64,000 nucleotides of DNA from Azospirillum oleiclasticum (GCF_013423485.1 NZ_JABFFR010000035.1:1-64000), one strand, 5' to 3'; shown: positions 26,914-35,317, counted from the stretch's first letter. The notes: generated from the sequence alone by a model not told the origin. A program made the numbers and translations.

Positions 26914-28065
26914 TCAGCCCAGCCCGACCAACCGCTCGACGAGGGCGGCGTGGATGGCGGCACTCTCCACCAGCTCGGCGCGGCTGATGAACTCGTTGGC
27001 GGCGTGCCCCTCGGAACCGCCGCCGGGGCCGAAATTCACGATCTCGATGCCGTCCCCGGCGAACCAGCGGCCGTCGCTCGCCCCCACCGCGTCGGTGAAG
27101 GCGGCGGCCCGCCCGGTCACCGCTTCCACCGCTCCGGCCAGCGCCGTCACCAGGGCACCCGTGCGGGAGGAGGCGAAGCCGTTGGTGCCGCGCATCAGCT
27201 CGGCGCTCCAGCTCCCCTCCGGCTCGCCGGCCGCCTTCAGTGCGGCGACGATTTCGGCATGGGCGCCGTCCACCGTCTCCGTCGGCAGCAGGCGGCGGTC
27301 GATCTCCGCCCGGCAGCGGCTCGGCACCACGTTGGTGTTGGTGCCGCCGTGGAGCTGGCCGAGATTGACCGTGGAGCGCAGCGGCCCGTCCACGCGGCGC
27401 CGGATGTCGGCGAACAGCGTCGCCTCCAGCCGGGCCAGCAGGCGCAGCATGCGCTCGACCGCGTTGTCGCCCGTCTCGGGCGCTCCGGCATGGGCGGCGC
27501 GGCCGGTGGTCTCGATGCCCACCCACATCACGCCGCGTTCCGCCGTGATCAGCGTGTTGGCGGTGGGGGCACCCAGGCACAGCAGGTCCGGCTTCACCAG
27601 CCCGGCGCGGCGCAGATAGGCCATGCCGTGCGGGCCCAGGCTCTCCTCGTCGGTGACGAAGGTGAAGGTCACCGTTCCCCGCCGCGGGCCGCCGCGCCGC
27701 GCGATCTCCGCCGCCAGCCACAGATGGACGGCCATGGAGCCCTTGCAGTTCGACGCCCCCAGCCCGTAAAGCCGGTCGCCGTCCGCCGTCAACGCGAAGG
27801 GGTCGCTGCGCCAGCCAGCATCGTCGCCCACGCCCACCGTGTCGGCGTGCGCGTTGAACACCAGATGCGGCCCGCCCTCCCCAATGGAGGCGACCACGTT
27901 GTCGAGCCCCGGCCGTTCGGCGTGCACACCGACGCGGTAGCCGAGCGCCTCCAGCTCCGGCACCAGCAGCGGCGTCAGTCCGCTGGTGTCGCCCGGCGGG
28001 TAGGCGGTCGGCACCGCCACGAGGCGGGCGAGCGTGGCGACGAGGGCGTCGGCATCGACAGTCAT
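26914..28065 (-). CDS. M20-family metallohydrolase homologue with altered metal ligands
   Basis: A 383-residue ArgE/DapE-type protein. Present: AHADT (His73, Asp75), the Glu-Glu pair in TDEES (140-141), the lid-domain His in GRAAHAGAP and the late GHAANEF. Changed: the bridging Asp is Asn106 (GASNCKGS), and the later ligand block reads GAPTAN with Ala166 where EPT is usual. It has the Glu-Glu pair that the other M20 protein of the operon lacks, and lacks the Asp that the other one keeps. It sits 14 bases after the lyase gene and 11 before the fused dehydrogenase gene. Likely a deacylase of an imported amino-acid conjugate, if active. Confidence 0.83.
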   Translation of the reverse strand: MTVDADALVATLARLVAVPTAYPPGDTSGLTPLLVPELEALGYRVGVHAERPGLDNVVASIGEGGPHLVFNAHADTVGVGDDAGWRSDPFALTADGDRLYGLGASNCKGSMAVHLWLAAEIARRGGPRRGTVTFTFVTDEESLGPHGMAYLRRAGLVKPDLLCLGAPTANTLITAERGVMWVGIETTGRAAHAGAPETGDNAVERMLRLLARLEATLFADIRRRVDGPLRSTVNLGQLHGGTNTNVVPSRCRAEIDRRLLPTETVDGAHAEIVAALKAAGEPEGSWSAELMRGTNGFASSRTGALVTALAGAVEAVTGRAAAFTDAVGASDGRWFAGDGIEIVNFGPGGGSEGHAANEFISRAELVESAAIHAALVERLVGLG

Positions 28066-28079
28066 GGCGCGCGATCCGG

Positions 28080-28970
28080 TCAGAGGGTGAAGCGCAGACC
28101 GAAGGAATCCACGATGTCGCGCATCGCGGCGTCCACGTCCGCCGGCAGCGGCAGGCGCGGCGGGCGCGGCGCCCCGGCGCCGAAGCCCATGTGGGTCAGC
28201 AGCGCCTTGGTGCCGGCGACGTAGCGCTGGCCGCCCACCGCCTCGATCACCGGCAGCCACTTCAGGTAGAGCGCGTGCGCCTCGCGGACATCGTCCTCGT
28301 CGGCGACCAGCTCGAACAGGCGCGACAGCGGCCGCGGCGCCACGTTGGACGCCACAGCCACCCAGCCCTGCGCCCCTTCCACGAAGGATTCGAAGCCGAG
28401 GATGCCGCCGAACACCGTCATCCGGTCGCCGCAGAGCCGGATGATGTCGCGCACCCGCGTCACCTCCAGCGTCGATTCCTTGATGTAGTCGCAGCCGTCG
28501 ATCTCGGCGATGCGGGCGACCAGCGCCGGCTTCAGGTCGACATTGGCGGTCGCCGGGTTGTTGTAGACCATGATCGGGATGCCGATCCCCTCCGCGACGG
28601 TGCGGTAGTGGTGGACCAGCTCGTCGTCGGTGGGGGTGGAATAGAAGGGCGGGATGATCATCACGCCGTCGGCACCCATCGCCTCGGCCTTGCGGCTCAG
28701 GCGCAGCGCCTCGCGCGTGTCCTCCGCCCCGGTGCCGATCAGCACCGGCACCCGCCCGGCGGCGGTGCCGATGACGGTGGAGGCGACGCCGTCGCGCTCC
28801 TCCTCGCTCAGCGACAGGAATTCGCCGGTCGACCCCAGTGGGATCAGGCCGTGGATGCCGTTGCGGATCTGCCATTCGGTCAGGTCCGCCATCGCCTTCA
28901 GATCGACACGGCCCTCGGCGTCGTAGGGCGTGATCATCACGGTGTAGGTGCCGCGAAAGCTCTTGCTCAT
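28080..28970 (-). CDS. DHDPS/NAL-family class I lyase
   Basis: A 296-residue TIM-barrel lyase. Typical features are PLGSTGEFLSL (oxoacid-binding loop), YNNP with the catalytic Tyr, and YIKEST with the Schiff-base Lys. Family members include dihydrodipicolinate synthase, sialic-acid and keto-sugar lyases, and pyrroline-4-hydroxy-2-carboxylate deaminase. The operon (transporter plus imino-acid dehydrogenase) favours a catabolic deaminase or lyase over lysine synthesis. The ATG is preceded by GGTGGA; another ATG 12 bases earlier is possible. Confidence 0.85.
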   Translation of the reverse strand: MSKSFRGTYTVMITPYDAEGRVDLKAMADLTEWQIRNGIHGLIPLGSTGEFLSLSEEERDGVASTVIGTAAGRVPVLIGTGAEDTREALRLSRKAEAMGADGVMIIPPFYSTPTDDELVHHYRTVAEGIGIPIMVYNNPATANVDLKPALVARIAEIDGCDYIKESTLEVTRVRDIIRLCGDRMTVFGGILGFESFVEGAQGWVAVASNVAPRPLSRLFELVADEDDVREAHALYLKWLPVIEAVGGQRYVAGTKALLTHMGFGAGAPRPPRLPLPADVDAAMRDIVDSFGLRFTL

Positions 28971-29023
28971 GGATTCCACCATCGGCCGGATGCCGGCCCG
29001 AAACTCGGGGAGAGGGGAGGGGG

Positions 29024-29725
29024 TCAGCGCTGGTCGCTCTCGGCGCCGGCGCCGTTCTGCTGGTAGGCGCGCCCGAAACGGGCCTCGATGCGGCGCTGGA
29101 CCAGGTCCCACAGGGTGGTGATGAGGAGGTAGTAGATGGCCGCCACCGCGAACAGCTCCAGCACCATGAACTTCTCCTGGATCAGCACCTGCGTGCGGCG
29201 CAGCAGCTCCTCCATGGAGATGACCGAGGTGACGGAGGTGGTCTTGAGAAGACCGTTCACGGAGTTGCCGAGCGGCGGGATGATGATGCGCAGCGCCTGC
29301 GGCATGACGATGTAGCGCATGATCTGCGCCTCCCGCATGCCGAGTGCCCGCGATGCCCGGACCTGCCCCTGCGGCACCGCCAGGATGCCGGAGCGCACGA
29401 TCTCCGCCAGATAGGCGGCCTCGTTCAGCGTCAGCCCGATCAGCGCCGATTCCACGACGCTGAGCCGGATGCCGAGCTGCGGCAGGCCGGTGTAGATGAC
29501 GATCAGCTGCACCAGCAGCGGCGTGCCGCGGAACAGCCACACATAGGCCCCCGCCGGCGCCGAGACGAGGCGCCGCGGGGACAGTCTCATCAGCGCCAGG
29601 ATGAAACCCAGGATGAGGCCGCCCACGATGGAGACCGCCGTGAGCCAGAGCGTGGTGAGCGCCCCTTCCATGATGTACGGGTTGGTCAGATAGTCGAAGA
29701 AACCCGACCAGCTCCAGACCTGCAT
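29024..29725 (-). CDS. ABC transporter permease, polar amino acid type
   Basis: A 233-residue inner-membrane permease of the HisM/GlnP kind. About five membrane helices; the EAA-like loop reads RASRALGMREAQIMRYIVMPQALR, contacting the ATPase. It is the only permease gene in this locus, so the channel is probably a homodimer. It lies between the binding-protein gene (29 bases upstream) and the lyase gene. Confidence 0.92.
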   Translation of the reverse strand: MQVWSWSGFFDYLTNPYIMEGALTTLWLTAVSIVGGLILGFILALMRLSPRRLVSAPAGAYVWLFRGTPLLVQLIVIYTGLPQLGIRLSVVESALIGLTLNEAAYLAEIVRSGILAVPQGQVRASRALGMREAQIMRYIVMPQALRIIIPPLGNSVNGLLKTTSVTSVISMEELLRRTQVLIQEKFMVLELFAVAAIYYLLITTLWDLVQRRIEARFGRAYQQNGAGAESDQR

Positions 29726-29754
29726 CGCCTCCTCCCGGGTCTATCGAATGCCGA

Positions 29755-30591
29755 TCAGGTCGCCGGGCCGGCGAGGGTCAGATCCCCGTCGGTCGGCAGC
29801 GCGCCGAACTGGTCGAACAGCTTCTGGTAGGAGCCGTCGGCTTTCATCTCGTTCAGCACCTTCAGAACGGCCTCGGCCAGCGGCTTGTTCTTGAAGGCCA
29901 GCGCCACGGGCGTGGCGTAGAGGCCGTGCAGCGCGCGGGCGAAGTCGCCGCGATCCGAATACTCCTTCGCCACGCCATCGATCGACACGACAGCCTCGAC
30001 CTGGCCGGCGCGCAGCGCCTGGTAGGCGAGCGCGAAGTTGTCGAAGGTGCGGATGGTCATGGGCGCTAGGCCCTTGCCCTTCAGCTCCTCGTTCAGCGCC
30101 TTGGTCTTGTTCTCCTCGAAGCCGCCGATCTCGACGCCCACGGTCTTGCCGGCGAGATCCTCGGGCTTGGTCACGGTGGCGCCCTTGCCGGCCGGCACGG
30201 AGATGCTGATCGCCTGCTTCTCGTAGGGGATCATCTGCATCAGGTTGGCGCGCGCCGGCGTGAAGAAGATGCCGGTGTTGATCATGTCCCAGCGGCCGGA
30301 CTGCAGGCCGGGGATCATCGCCGAGAACTCGATCCGGATGTATTCCGGCGTCAGGCACAGGCGCTTGGCGATCTCCGTGCCGAGCTCGACGCGCATGCCC
30401 TTCAGCGTGCCGGTCTGGTCCACATACTGGAGCGGCGGCAGGGTGGGGTTGGTCGACATCACCAGCGTGCCCGGCTTGACCAGCGCCGAATCCGGCACCG
30501 CGGGCTTGCAGCCCTGGGCCAGGGCGGGGCCGGCGGCGAGCATGCCGAGGGCGGCCAGGGTGGCCAGACGGGAAGTCCTGTTCACGAGCAT
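29755..30591 (-). CDS. ABC transporter solute-binding protein, polar amino acid type
   Basis: A 278-residue periplasmic binding protein with signal peptide (MLVNRTSRLATLAALGMLAAGPALAQ). The ligand domain begins VKPGTLVMSTNPTLPPLQYVD and contains GMRVELGTEIAKRL, as in family 3 amino-acid binding proteins. The two lobes are linked near GKTVGVEIGGFEE. First gene of the locus 1 operon, downstream of a GGTATACC palindrome. Ligand not predictable. Confidence 0.92.
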   Translation of the reverse strand: MLVNRTSRLATLAALGMLAAGPALAQGCKPAVPDSALVKPGTLVMSTNPTLPPLQYVDQTGTLKGMRVELGTEIAKRLCLTPEYIRIEFSAMIPGLQSGRWDMINTGIFFTPARANLMQMIPYEKQAISISVPAGKGATVTKPEDLAGKTVGVEIGGFEENKTKALNEELKGKGLAPMTIRTFDNFALAYQALRAGQVEAVVSIDGVAKEYSDRGDFARALHGLYATPVALAFKNKPLAEAVLKVLNEMKADGSYQKLFDQFGALPTDGDLTLAGPAT

Positions 30592-30680
30592 TCTTGTCCC
30601 TCCTTGTTGGGCGCTGGCCGGCGTCGTGTCCGGTGGACGGCCCGTACAGGAAGGCCATGGGTCCACGATCGGCATGCGGA

Positions 30681-30690
30681 TGGTATACCA
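30681..30690. promoter_or_regulatory. candidate GntR operator upstream of the locus 1 operon
   Basis: The palindrome TGGTATACCA lies 90 bases upstream of the binding-protein ATG, with A/T-rich AATTTAATACA beside it. The GTATAC core is shared with the locus 2 operators and is typical of FCD-type GntR sites. TGGTATGCCG, a near copy read on the minus strand, sits between the two gntR genes. Confidence 0.5.
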
Positions 30691-30790
30691 ATTTAATACA
30701 CAGAGCGCACTACGACGCAAGGGGGCGCGTGGCGTTCCCGCTGTGATCGACGCCCGGAAACGGGGTGTGGCGTCGGGTCCGGCAGCCCGC

Positions 30791-31435
30791 TCAAAAGCCC
30801 GCGAGCGTGCGTTTTCGGACGTTGCGGATATGGGTCGCCATCGCGCTTTTGACACGTTCGGGACGGCGTTCGCGCAGCGCGTCCACCAACGCCCGATGGT
30901 CGGCGGCGCCCGGGCTGATGCGGGCTGGCACCGTCTGGCGCTCGAAGATCTCGGTGTAGCGGCGCATCTCGCGGATCGTCTTGGCGAGGAAGGGATTGCC
31001 GCTGCGGTCGGCCAGCGTGCCGTGCAGCAGCTCGTCGAAGGCCCAATGTTGTTCCCGGGTCGGGGCGTCGGCGGCCTCGATCGCGCGCAGCGTGGCGTCG
31101 ATCCGCTCCAGCTCCTCGTCCATCACCCGCGGTGTGGCGAGAGACGCCGCCTGCGGCTCGATCAGCGCCCGCACATCCAGGCTGTGCAGGTAATCCTCCA
31201 GCGTGATCACCCGCACCGTCAGCAGCCGCTCGGTCAGCCGGACCAGCAGACCCTCGCCCTCCAGACGGTTCAGCGCGTCGCGCATCGGGCTGCGCGACAC
31301 GCCCAGCGCCTGGGCCAGCTTGCGCTCCTGGATGACGGTGCCGCCGGGGAGCACGCAGCGGATGATGTCGCCGAGAACGGAGCGGTAGGCACCCTCGGCC
31401 AGCTTCCCCGATTCCGCGCCGCTGTGCTCGTCCAT
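30791..31435 (-). CDS. GntR-family regulator, FCD domain
   Basis: A 214-residue regulator. The winged helix is residues about 14-75 (LAQALGVSRSPMRDALNRLEGEGLL), and the all-helical FCD ligand domain follows (DVRALIEPQAASLA, FDELLHGTLADRSGNPFL, late HRALVDAL and MATHIRNV with metal-ligand His). It lies 199 bases upstream of the binding-protein gene on the same strand, so it could be first in the operon or separately transcribed. Likely ligand: the imported substrate or its first product. Confidence 0.9.
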   Translation of the reverse strand: MDEHSGAESGKLAEGAYRSVLGDIIRCVLPGGTVIQERKLAQALGVSRSPMRDALNRLEGEGLLVRLTERLLTVRVITLEDYLHSLDVRALIEPQAASLATPRVMDEELERIDATLRAIEAADAPTREQHWAFDELLHGTLADRSGNPFLAKTIREMRRYTEIFERQTVPARISPGAADHRALVDALRERRPERVKSAMATHIRNVRKRTLAGF

Positions 31436-31500
31436 CCGACCGGTCTTCCCCTGGTTGCGCTTCCGGGATATTCAGGGGTGCTTGACCGATTGTCCACCGT

Positions 31501-31510
31501 CGGCATACCA
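31501..31510. promoter_or_regulatory. near copy of the GGTATACC site between divergent gntR genes
   Basis: Read on the minus strand this is TGGTATGCCG, differing at two of ten bases from the palindrome at 30681-30690. It lies 33 bases before the plus-strand gntR ATG, a suitable place for autoregulation. Confidence 0.35.
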
Positions 31511-31543
31511 CCGACCGCTTCCGGCACCGGAGAGACCAGCGGC

Positions 31544-32209
31544 ATGGCCGACGACATCAGCGTACCCGAAACCCCTGTGGAAGCGGGCTCCAATCTGGCG
31601 GGTCAGGCCTACACCGCCGTGTCGGACATGATCCGGCACCGCCGCCTGCGCGGCGGCGAGGCGATCGTCGAGAGCCGGCTGGCTGAAGCACTGGGCATCT
31701 CCCGCACCCCGCTCCGCGAGGCCCTGCAACGGCTGGAAGGGGAGGGGATGGTGGTCAAGGCGACCGGCCGCTCCTTCGTCGTGCGCCGCGTCGATCTCGG
31801 CGAATATCTCCAGAGCCTCAAGGTGCGCGAAATCCTGGAGCCGGAGGCCGCCGTGCTCGCCATCGGCCGCATCCCCGGCCGCAAGTTCATCGACGTGCGC
31901 CGCGAGATCGAGGAGCTGCTGAGCGCCACCACCCACCACACCGACGCCCACTGGCAATCCGACGACAACCTGCACAACCTGTTCATCGACCATTGCGCCA
32001 ACGAGGTGATGGGCCGAATCCTGCGCCAGATGCGCGCGACCACCCGGCTGTTCGAGATCGACCGGCTGAAGGACCGCCTCGTGCCCGACTCCACCGAGCA
32101 CCTGACCATCATCCGCGCGCTGGAGTCGGGTGACGCAAAGGCCACCCGCAAGGCCACCGCCGCCCACATCGACAGCCTGATCCGCTTCGCGCTCGCGCAG
32201 GTGCGTTGA
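31544..32209 (+). CDS. GntR-family regulator, FCD domain (divergent)
   Basis: A 221-residue regulator with winged helix at about 20-82 (RLAEALGISRTPLREALQRLEGEGMV) and an FCD ligand domain (KVREILEPEAAVLA, DDNLHNLFIDHCANEVM, STEHLTIIRALESGD, TAAHIDSL). It is divergent from the other gntR across 108 bases. GGAGAG lies before the ATG. Its last codons are duplicated in a 20-bp tandem repeat. Two regulators at one locus suggest separate sensing of substrate and product. Confidence 0.9.
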   Translation: MADDISVPETPVEAGSNLAGQAYTAVSDMIRHRRLRGGEAIVESRLAEALGISRTPLREALQRLEGEGMVVKATGRSFVVRRVDLGEYLQSLKVREILEPEAAVLAIGRIPGRKFIDVRREIEELLSATTHHTDAHWQSDDNLHNLFIDHCANEVMGRILRQMRATTRLFEIDRLKDRLVPDSTEHLTIIRALESGDAKATRKATAAHIDSLIRFALAQVR

Positions 32210-32231
32210 CCCTCGCGCAGGCGCGTTGACC
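32192..32231 (+). repeat. 20-bp tandem duplication over the gntR stop codon
   Basis: Two adjacent 20-base copies, CTCGCGCAGGTGCGTTGACC and the same with one T-to-C change, span the last codons and stop of gntR. Each copy includes an in-frame-like GCGTTGA, so the duplication leaves the protein unchanged. It looks like a slippage event. Confidence 0.85.
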
Positions 32232-32269
32232 GATGCGCGGTTGACAGCGCCCCGCGTCTCCGCGAGACA

Positions 32270-32926
32270 ATGGCGGCCATGTCCAGACCGATCCTGAAGC
32301 GCCGTGACCTCCTCATCGGAAGCGGCGCGCTGGCGCTGATCTCCTGGCCGGCCCTGGCGGCGCCCTCGGCGCCGCGCCGGCTCTCCTTGAAGAACCAGAA
32401 CACCGGCGAGAGTTTCGACGGCCCTTACCGCGATGCGGCGGGACCGTTGCCCGACGCCATGGCGGATCTCGGCAAATTCCTGCGCGACCATCATTCCGGC
32501 ACCGTCGGCCCGATCGATGTGGGGGCGCTGGATTTCCTGGCCGATCTGATGGACGCCATCGGCCACGGCAAGGCCACCATCCTGTCGGCCTTCCGCACGC
32601 CGAAGACCAACGCCATGCTGGCGGCCAAGGGCTTCGGCGTGGCGGAGAACAGCCAGCACCTCTATGGCCGGGCGCTCGACATCACCTTCCCCAGCAAGCT
32701 GGAGGACGCGCACAGCGCGGCGCTGGGCATGAAGCGCGGCGGGGTGGGGTGGTATCCGGCCTCCCACTTCCTGCACATCGACACCGGGCCGGTGCGCAAT
32801 TGGGAGATGTTCGGCAGCGGGTTGGACGGCTTGTTCGCCTTCGGCCGCGGACGGCCGCCGACGGTGGCCCAGCGCATGAAGCTGCACCGGGCGCTCGCCC
32901 GCCGGCAGAAGAGCCTGCGCCCCTGA
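32270..32926 (+). CDS. DUF882/YcbK-like peptidoglycan-active protein, exported
   Basis: A 218-residue exported protein. The N terminus carries a Tat-like signal (KRRDLLIGSGALALISWPALAA). The peptidase M15A-like domain has SAFRTPKTN, SQHLYGRALDITFP (zinc-binding His and Asp) and FLHIDTGPVRNW (His). Members trim murein cross-links or act on peptidoglycan in the periplasm. A second ATG nine bases downstream is equally possible. No operon partner: 60 bases after gntR and 104 before the aldo/keto reductase gene. Confidence 0.87.
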   Translation: MAAMSRPILKRRDLLIGSGALALISWPALAAPSAPRRLSLKNQNTGESFDGPYRDAAGPLPDAMADLGKFLRDHHSGTVGPIDVGALDFLADLMDAIGHGKATILSAFRTPKTNAMLAAKGFGVAENSQHLYGRALDITFPSKLEDAHSAALGMKRGGVGWYPASHFLHIDTGPVRNWEMFGSGLDGLFAFGRGRPPTVAQRMKLHRALARRQKSLRP

Positions 32927-33030
32927 CCTGACAGCGGGCGACCTCATGGACAGGCCCGAGGGTAGGAACGGCGGTCCCGCGGCACCAGTTTCATGGCGAC
33001 GGTCAAACCCGGTCACGGAGGAGCCCGCCC

Positions 33031-33960
33031 ATGACTCTTCGCCCTTTCTCCCGCCGCACCGCTCTCGCGGGAGCCGCGGCCTTCGCCGCCGCGTCCGGTC
33101 TTCGGCCCGGCCGTCCGTCGGCGCGGCCGGCTTCGCCGGAGCTGCGCCGCATCCCGTCGTCCGGCGAGGCGATCCCCGCTGTCGGGCTGGGAAGCTGGAT
33201 CACCTTCAACGTCGGCGACGACGCGGCACTGCGCCGCGAATGCACCGCCGTGATGGCGGCGTTCCTCGACGCGGGCGGGCGGATGATCGACTCCTCTCCC
33301 ATGTATGGCTCGGCGCAGGCGGTGATCGGCCATGGGCTGGCAGCACTCGGGCATCCGCCCGCCGTGTTCGCCACGGACAAGGTCTGGACCTCGGCCGGCA
33401 GTGACGGGCCGGTGCAGATCGAACGGTCGCGCGGGCTGTGGGGCGTGGAGCGGTTCGATCTGCTCCAGGTCCACAACCTGCTGGGCTGGGAGGCGCATCT
33501 GCGCACCCTGTTCGCGATGAAGGAACAGGGGCGGCTGCGCTACGCCGGGATCACCACCTCGGAGGGGCGGCGGCATGATCTGGTGGAACGGATCATGCGC
33601 ACGCAGCCGATCGATTTCGTCCAGATCAGCTACAACATCCTCGACCGCGAGGTGGAGGGCCGCATCCTGCCGCTGGCGCAGGAGCGCGGCATCGCCGTGA
33701 TCGTCAACCGGCCCTTCCGCCAGGGTTCCCTGACCCGCCGGCTGGAGGGCACCCCGCTCCCCGGCTGGGCGGCGGAGATCGGCGCCACCACCTGGGCGCA
33801 GGCCATCCTGAAATTCATCCTGTCCCACCCCGCGGTGACGGTGACGATCCCCGCCACCACGCGCCCCGACCATGCCCGCGAGAATGTCGCGGCGGCCACC
33901 GGTCCGCTGCCCGACGACGCGCTGCGCCGGCGCATGGCGGACGATGTGGGCGATCTGTGA
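33031..33960 (+). CDS. Tat-exported aldo/keto reductase
   Basis: A 309-residue TIM-barrel oxidoreductase with an N-terminal twin-arginine signal (PFSRRTALAGAAAFAAASG, residues 5-23). Catalytic-region blocks are MIDSSPMYGSAQAVIG (Asp and Tyr) and TDKVWT (Lys); a His in LLQVHNLLGW follows. The NADP-binding end includes TIPATTRPDHARENV. A periplasmic location for an NADPH-using fold is unusual, although several such Tat-signal homologues exist. Its stop overlaps the DUF6064 ATG by one base. Confidence 0.88.
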   Translation: MTLRPFSRRTALAGAAAFAAASGLRPGRPSARPASPELRRIPSSGEAIPAVGLGSWITFNVGDDAALRRECTAVMAAFLDAGGRMIDSSPMYGSAQAVIGHGLAALGHPPAVFATDKVWTSAGSDGPVQIERSRGLWGVERFDLLQVHNLLGWEAHLRTLFAMKEQGRLRYAGITTSEGRRHDLVERIMRTQPIDFVQISYNILDREVEGRILPLAQERGIAVIVNRPFRQGSLTRRLEGTPLPGWAAEIGATTWAQAILKFILSHPAVTVTIPATTRPDHARENVAAATGPLPDDALRRRMADDVGDL

Positions 33961-34643
33961 TGGCGGACTGGTGGAGTTATTCGCTTGAGGATTTCCTGCT
34001 CTTCTCGCCGCGTGTCTACTGGCGGATGTTCGCTCTTCACAACGAGGCGGTGTGGCCGCTGCACCTGGCGGCGCTGCCGATCGGGCTGACCCTGGTCTGG
34101 TGGACGGCGCGGCCCCGCCCGTGGTCCGGACGGGTCGTCGCGGTGGCGTTGGCCCTCGTCTGGGCCTGGGTTGCCTGGAGCTTCCTGTGGTCCCGCTACG
34201 CGACGATCAACTGGGCGGCGCCGTGGCTGGCGGGTGGCTTCGCCCTGCAAGCGCTGCTGCTGCTCGGGCTCGGAGCCTTTGGAGCGGGGATGCCGCGGGT
34301 GGTGCCGCCGTCGGTGCCGCGGGTGATCGGGTGGGCGCTTCTTCTGCACGGGCTTCTGCTGCACCCGTTCACCGGCATGATCGCCGGGCACCCGCCGGCG
34401 GCGGCCGAGCTGTTCGGCATCGCGCCCGATCCGACGGCCATCGCGACGCTGGGACTGGCGGTGCTGATGACCGGGGGGACGGCGGCCTGGGTGGTCATGG
34501 TCATTCCTCTGGGCTGGTGCGCGGTGAGCTGGGCGACCTTGCACACCATGGGCGGGCCGGAGGGGGCGATCCCGGCAACCGCGGCCGTCCTGGCCGTCGC
34601 CGGCCGCGCTTGGCCTACCACCAATGCGCGCAAGCCTTTGTGA
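33960..34643 (+). CDS. DUF6064-like membrane protein
   Basis: A 227-residue protein with about six hydrophobic helices. The N terminus (WWSYSLEDFLLFSPRVYWRMF) and HNEAVWPLHLAAL fit DUF6064 proteins. The ATG overlaps the stop of the reductase gene (TGATG), so the two are coupled. Function unknown. A GTG three bases upstream is a possible alternative start. Confidence 0.75.
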   Translation: MADWWSYSLEDFLLFSPRVYWRMFALHNEAVWPLHLAALPIGLTLVWWTARPRPWSGRVVAVALALVWAWVAWSFLWSRYATINWAAPWLAGGFALQALLLLGLGAFGAGMPRVVPPSVPRVIGWALLLHGLLLHPFTGMIAGHPPAAAELFGIAPDPTAIATLGLAVLMTGGTAAWVVMVIPLGWCAVSWATLHTMGGPEGAIPATAAVLAVAGRAWPTTNARKPL

Positions 34644-34719
34644 CGTCTGGTTTCATCGCGTTAACCATTGCCGGACAGAGTGGAGGTCAACCCGTCATCC
34701 ACAGATCGCGAGCGACGTC

Positions 34720-35169
34720 ATGGACAGCCTGCAGATCGGCGAGATCTCCCGCCGCTACCGTTCCGGCCAGAGCACCTCCGATATCGCCCGCGATCTGCGG
34801 CTCCGTTCCGTGGATGTGATCGCCTGCATCCGCGGCCTGCAGCCGCCGTCCATGGCCACCCGCATCGCGCGTCCCTCCGCCGCGATCCCGGCCACAACAA
34901 TCCCGGCCACAACGATGCCGGCTGCGGCCCCGGCTCCGGCCAAGGCCGAACCGGCGCGCACGCCGGCGGCCCGTCCCCTGCGCCGACCCGCTCCTGTGCC
35001 ACAGCCGGTCCTGCCGGAGGTCTCCGGCGAACTCGACGACCTGGACGAGGACGAGCCGGTGATCCGACAGGGGTGCCCGCCGGGCTGGCTGGTGACCGAG
35101 GCCGAATACCACGCCGCGTTCGAGCGGTCGGGTGGCCGTTTCGTGGACGCCGTGTTCAAGCACCGCTGA
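34720..35169 (+). CDS. unknown protein with HTH-like N terminus and Pro/Ala-rich linker
   Basis: A 149-residue protein. Residues about 5-38 (IGEISRRYRSGQSTSDIARD) look like a helix-turn-helix of the resolvase/sigma-4 kind. Residues about 45-100 are a low-complexity Ala/Pro/Thr linker whose DNA shows short tandem repeats (CCGGCCACAAC units near 34891-34918). The C-terminal 45 residues (QGCPPGWLVTEAEYHAAFERSGGRF) are folded in appearance. A 32-residue N-terminal extension is open but unlike protein. No recognised family; could be a small DNA-binding regulator. Confidence 0.65.
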   Translation: MDSLQIGEISRRYRSGQSTSDIARDLRLRSVDVIACIRGLQPPSMATRIARPSAAIPATTIPATTMPAAAPAPAKAEPARTPAARPLRRPAPVPQPVLPEVSGELDDLDEDEPVIRQGCPPGWLVTEAEYHAAFERSGGRFVDAVFKHR

Positions 35170-35317
35170 CGGGCGGGGCACCGCCGGCCATCGCGCGGGT
35201 GCCTTCCGCTCCCCGCATGCGGGCGGGGGTGGACCTTTGCGGAAGGGCGGGGCAGGGTGATGCGGGGAACGGCCGGCGGCCGCCCCCGCCCCGTTTCCCG
35301 TTCCGGAGCCCGCCCGC

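Noticed and set aside
28080..28970. dapA (dihydrodipicolinate synthase for lysine synthesis)
   Set aside because: Catalytic Lys and Tyr are shared by the whole family; position inside a catabolic import operon argues against a biosynthetic role.
21911..31435. Standard trans-4-hydroxyproline degradation operon
   Set aside because: Dehydrogenase and DHDPS-family lyase fit, but no hydroxyproline epimerase and no 2-oxoglutarate semialdehyde dehydrogenase were found, and two M20 proteins are extra.
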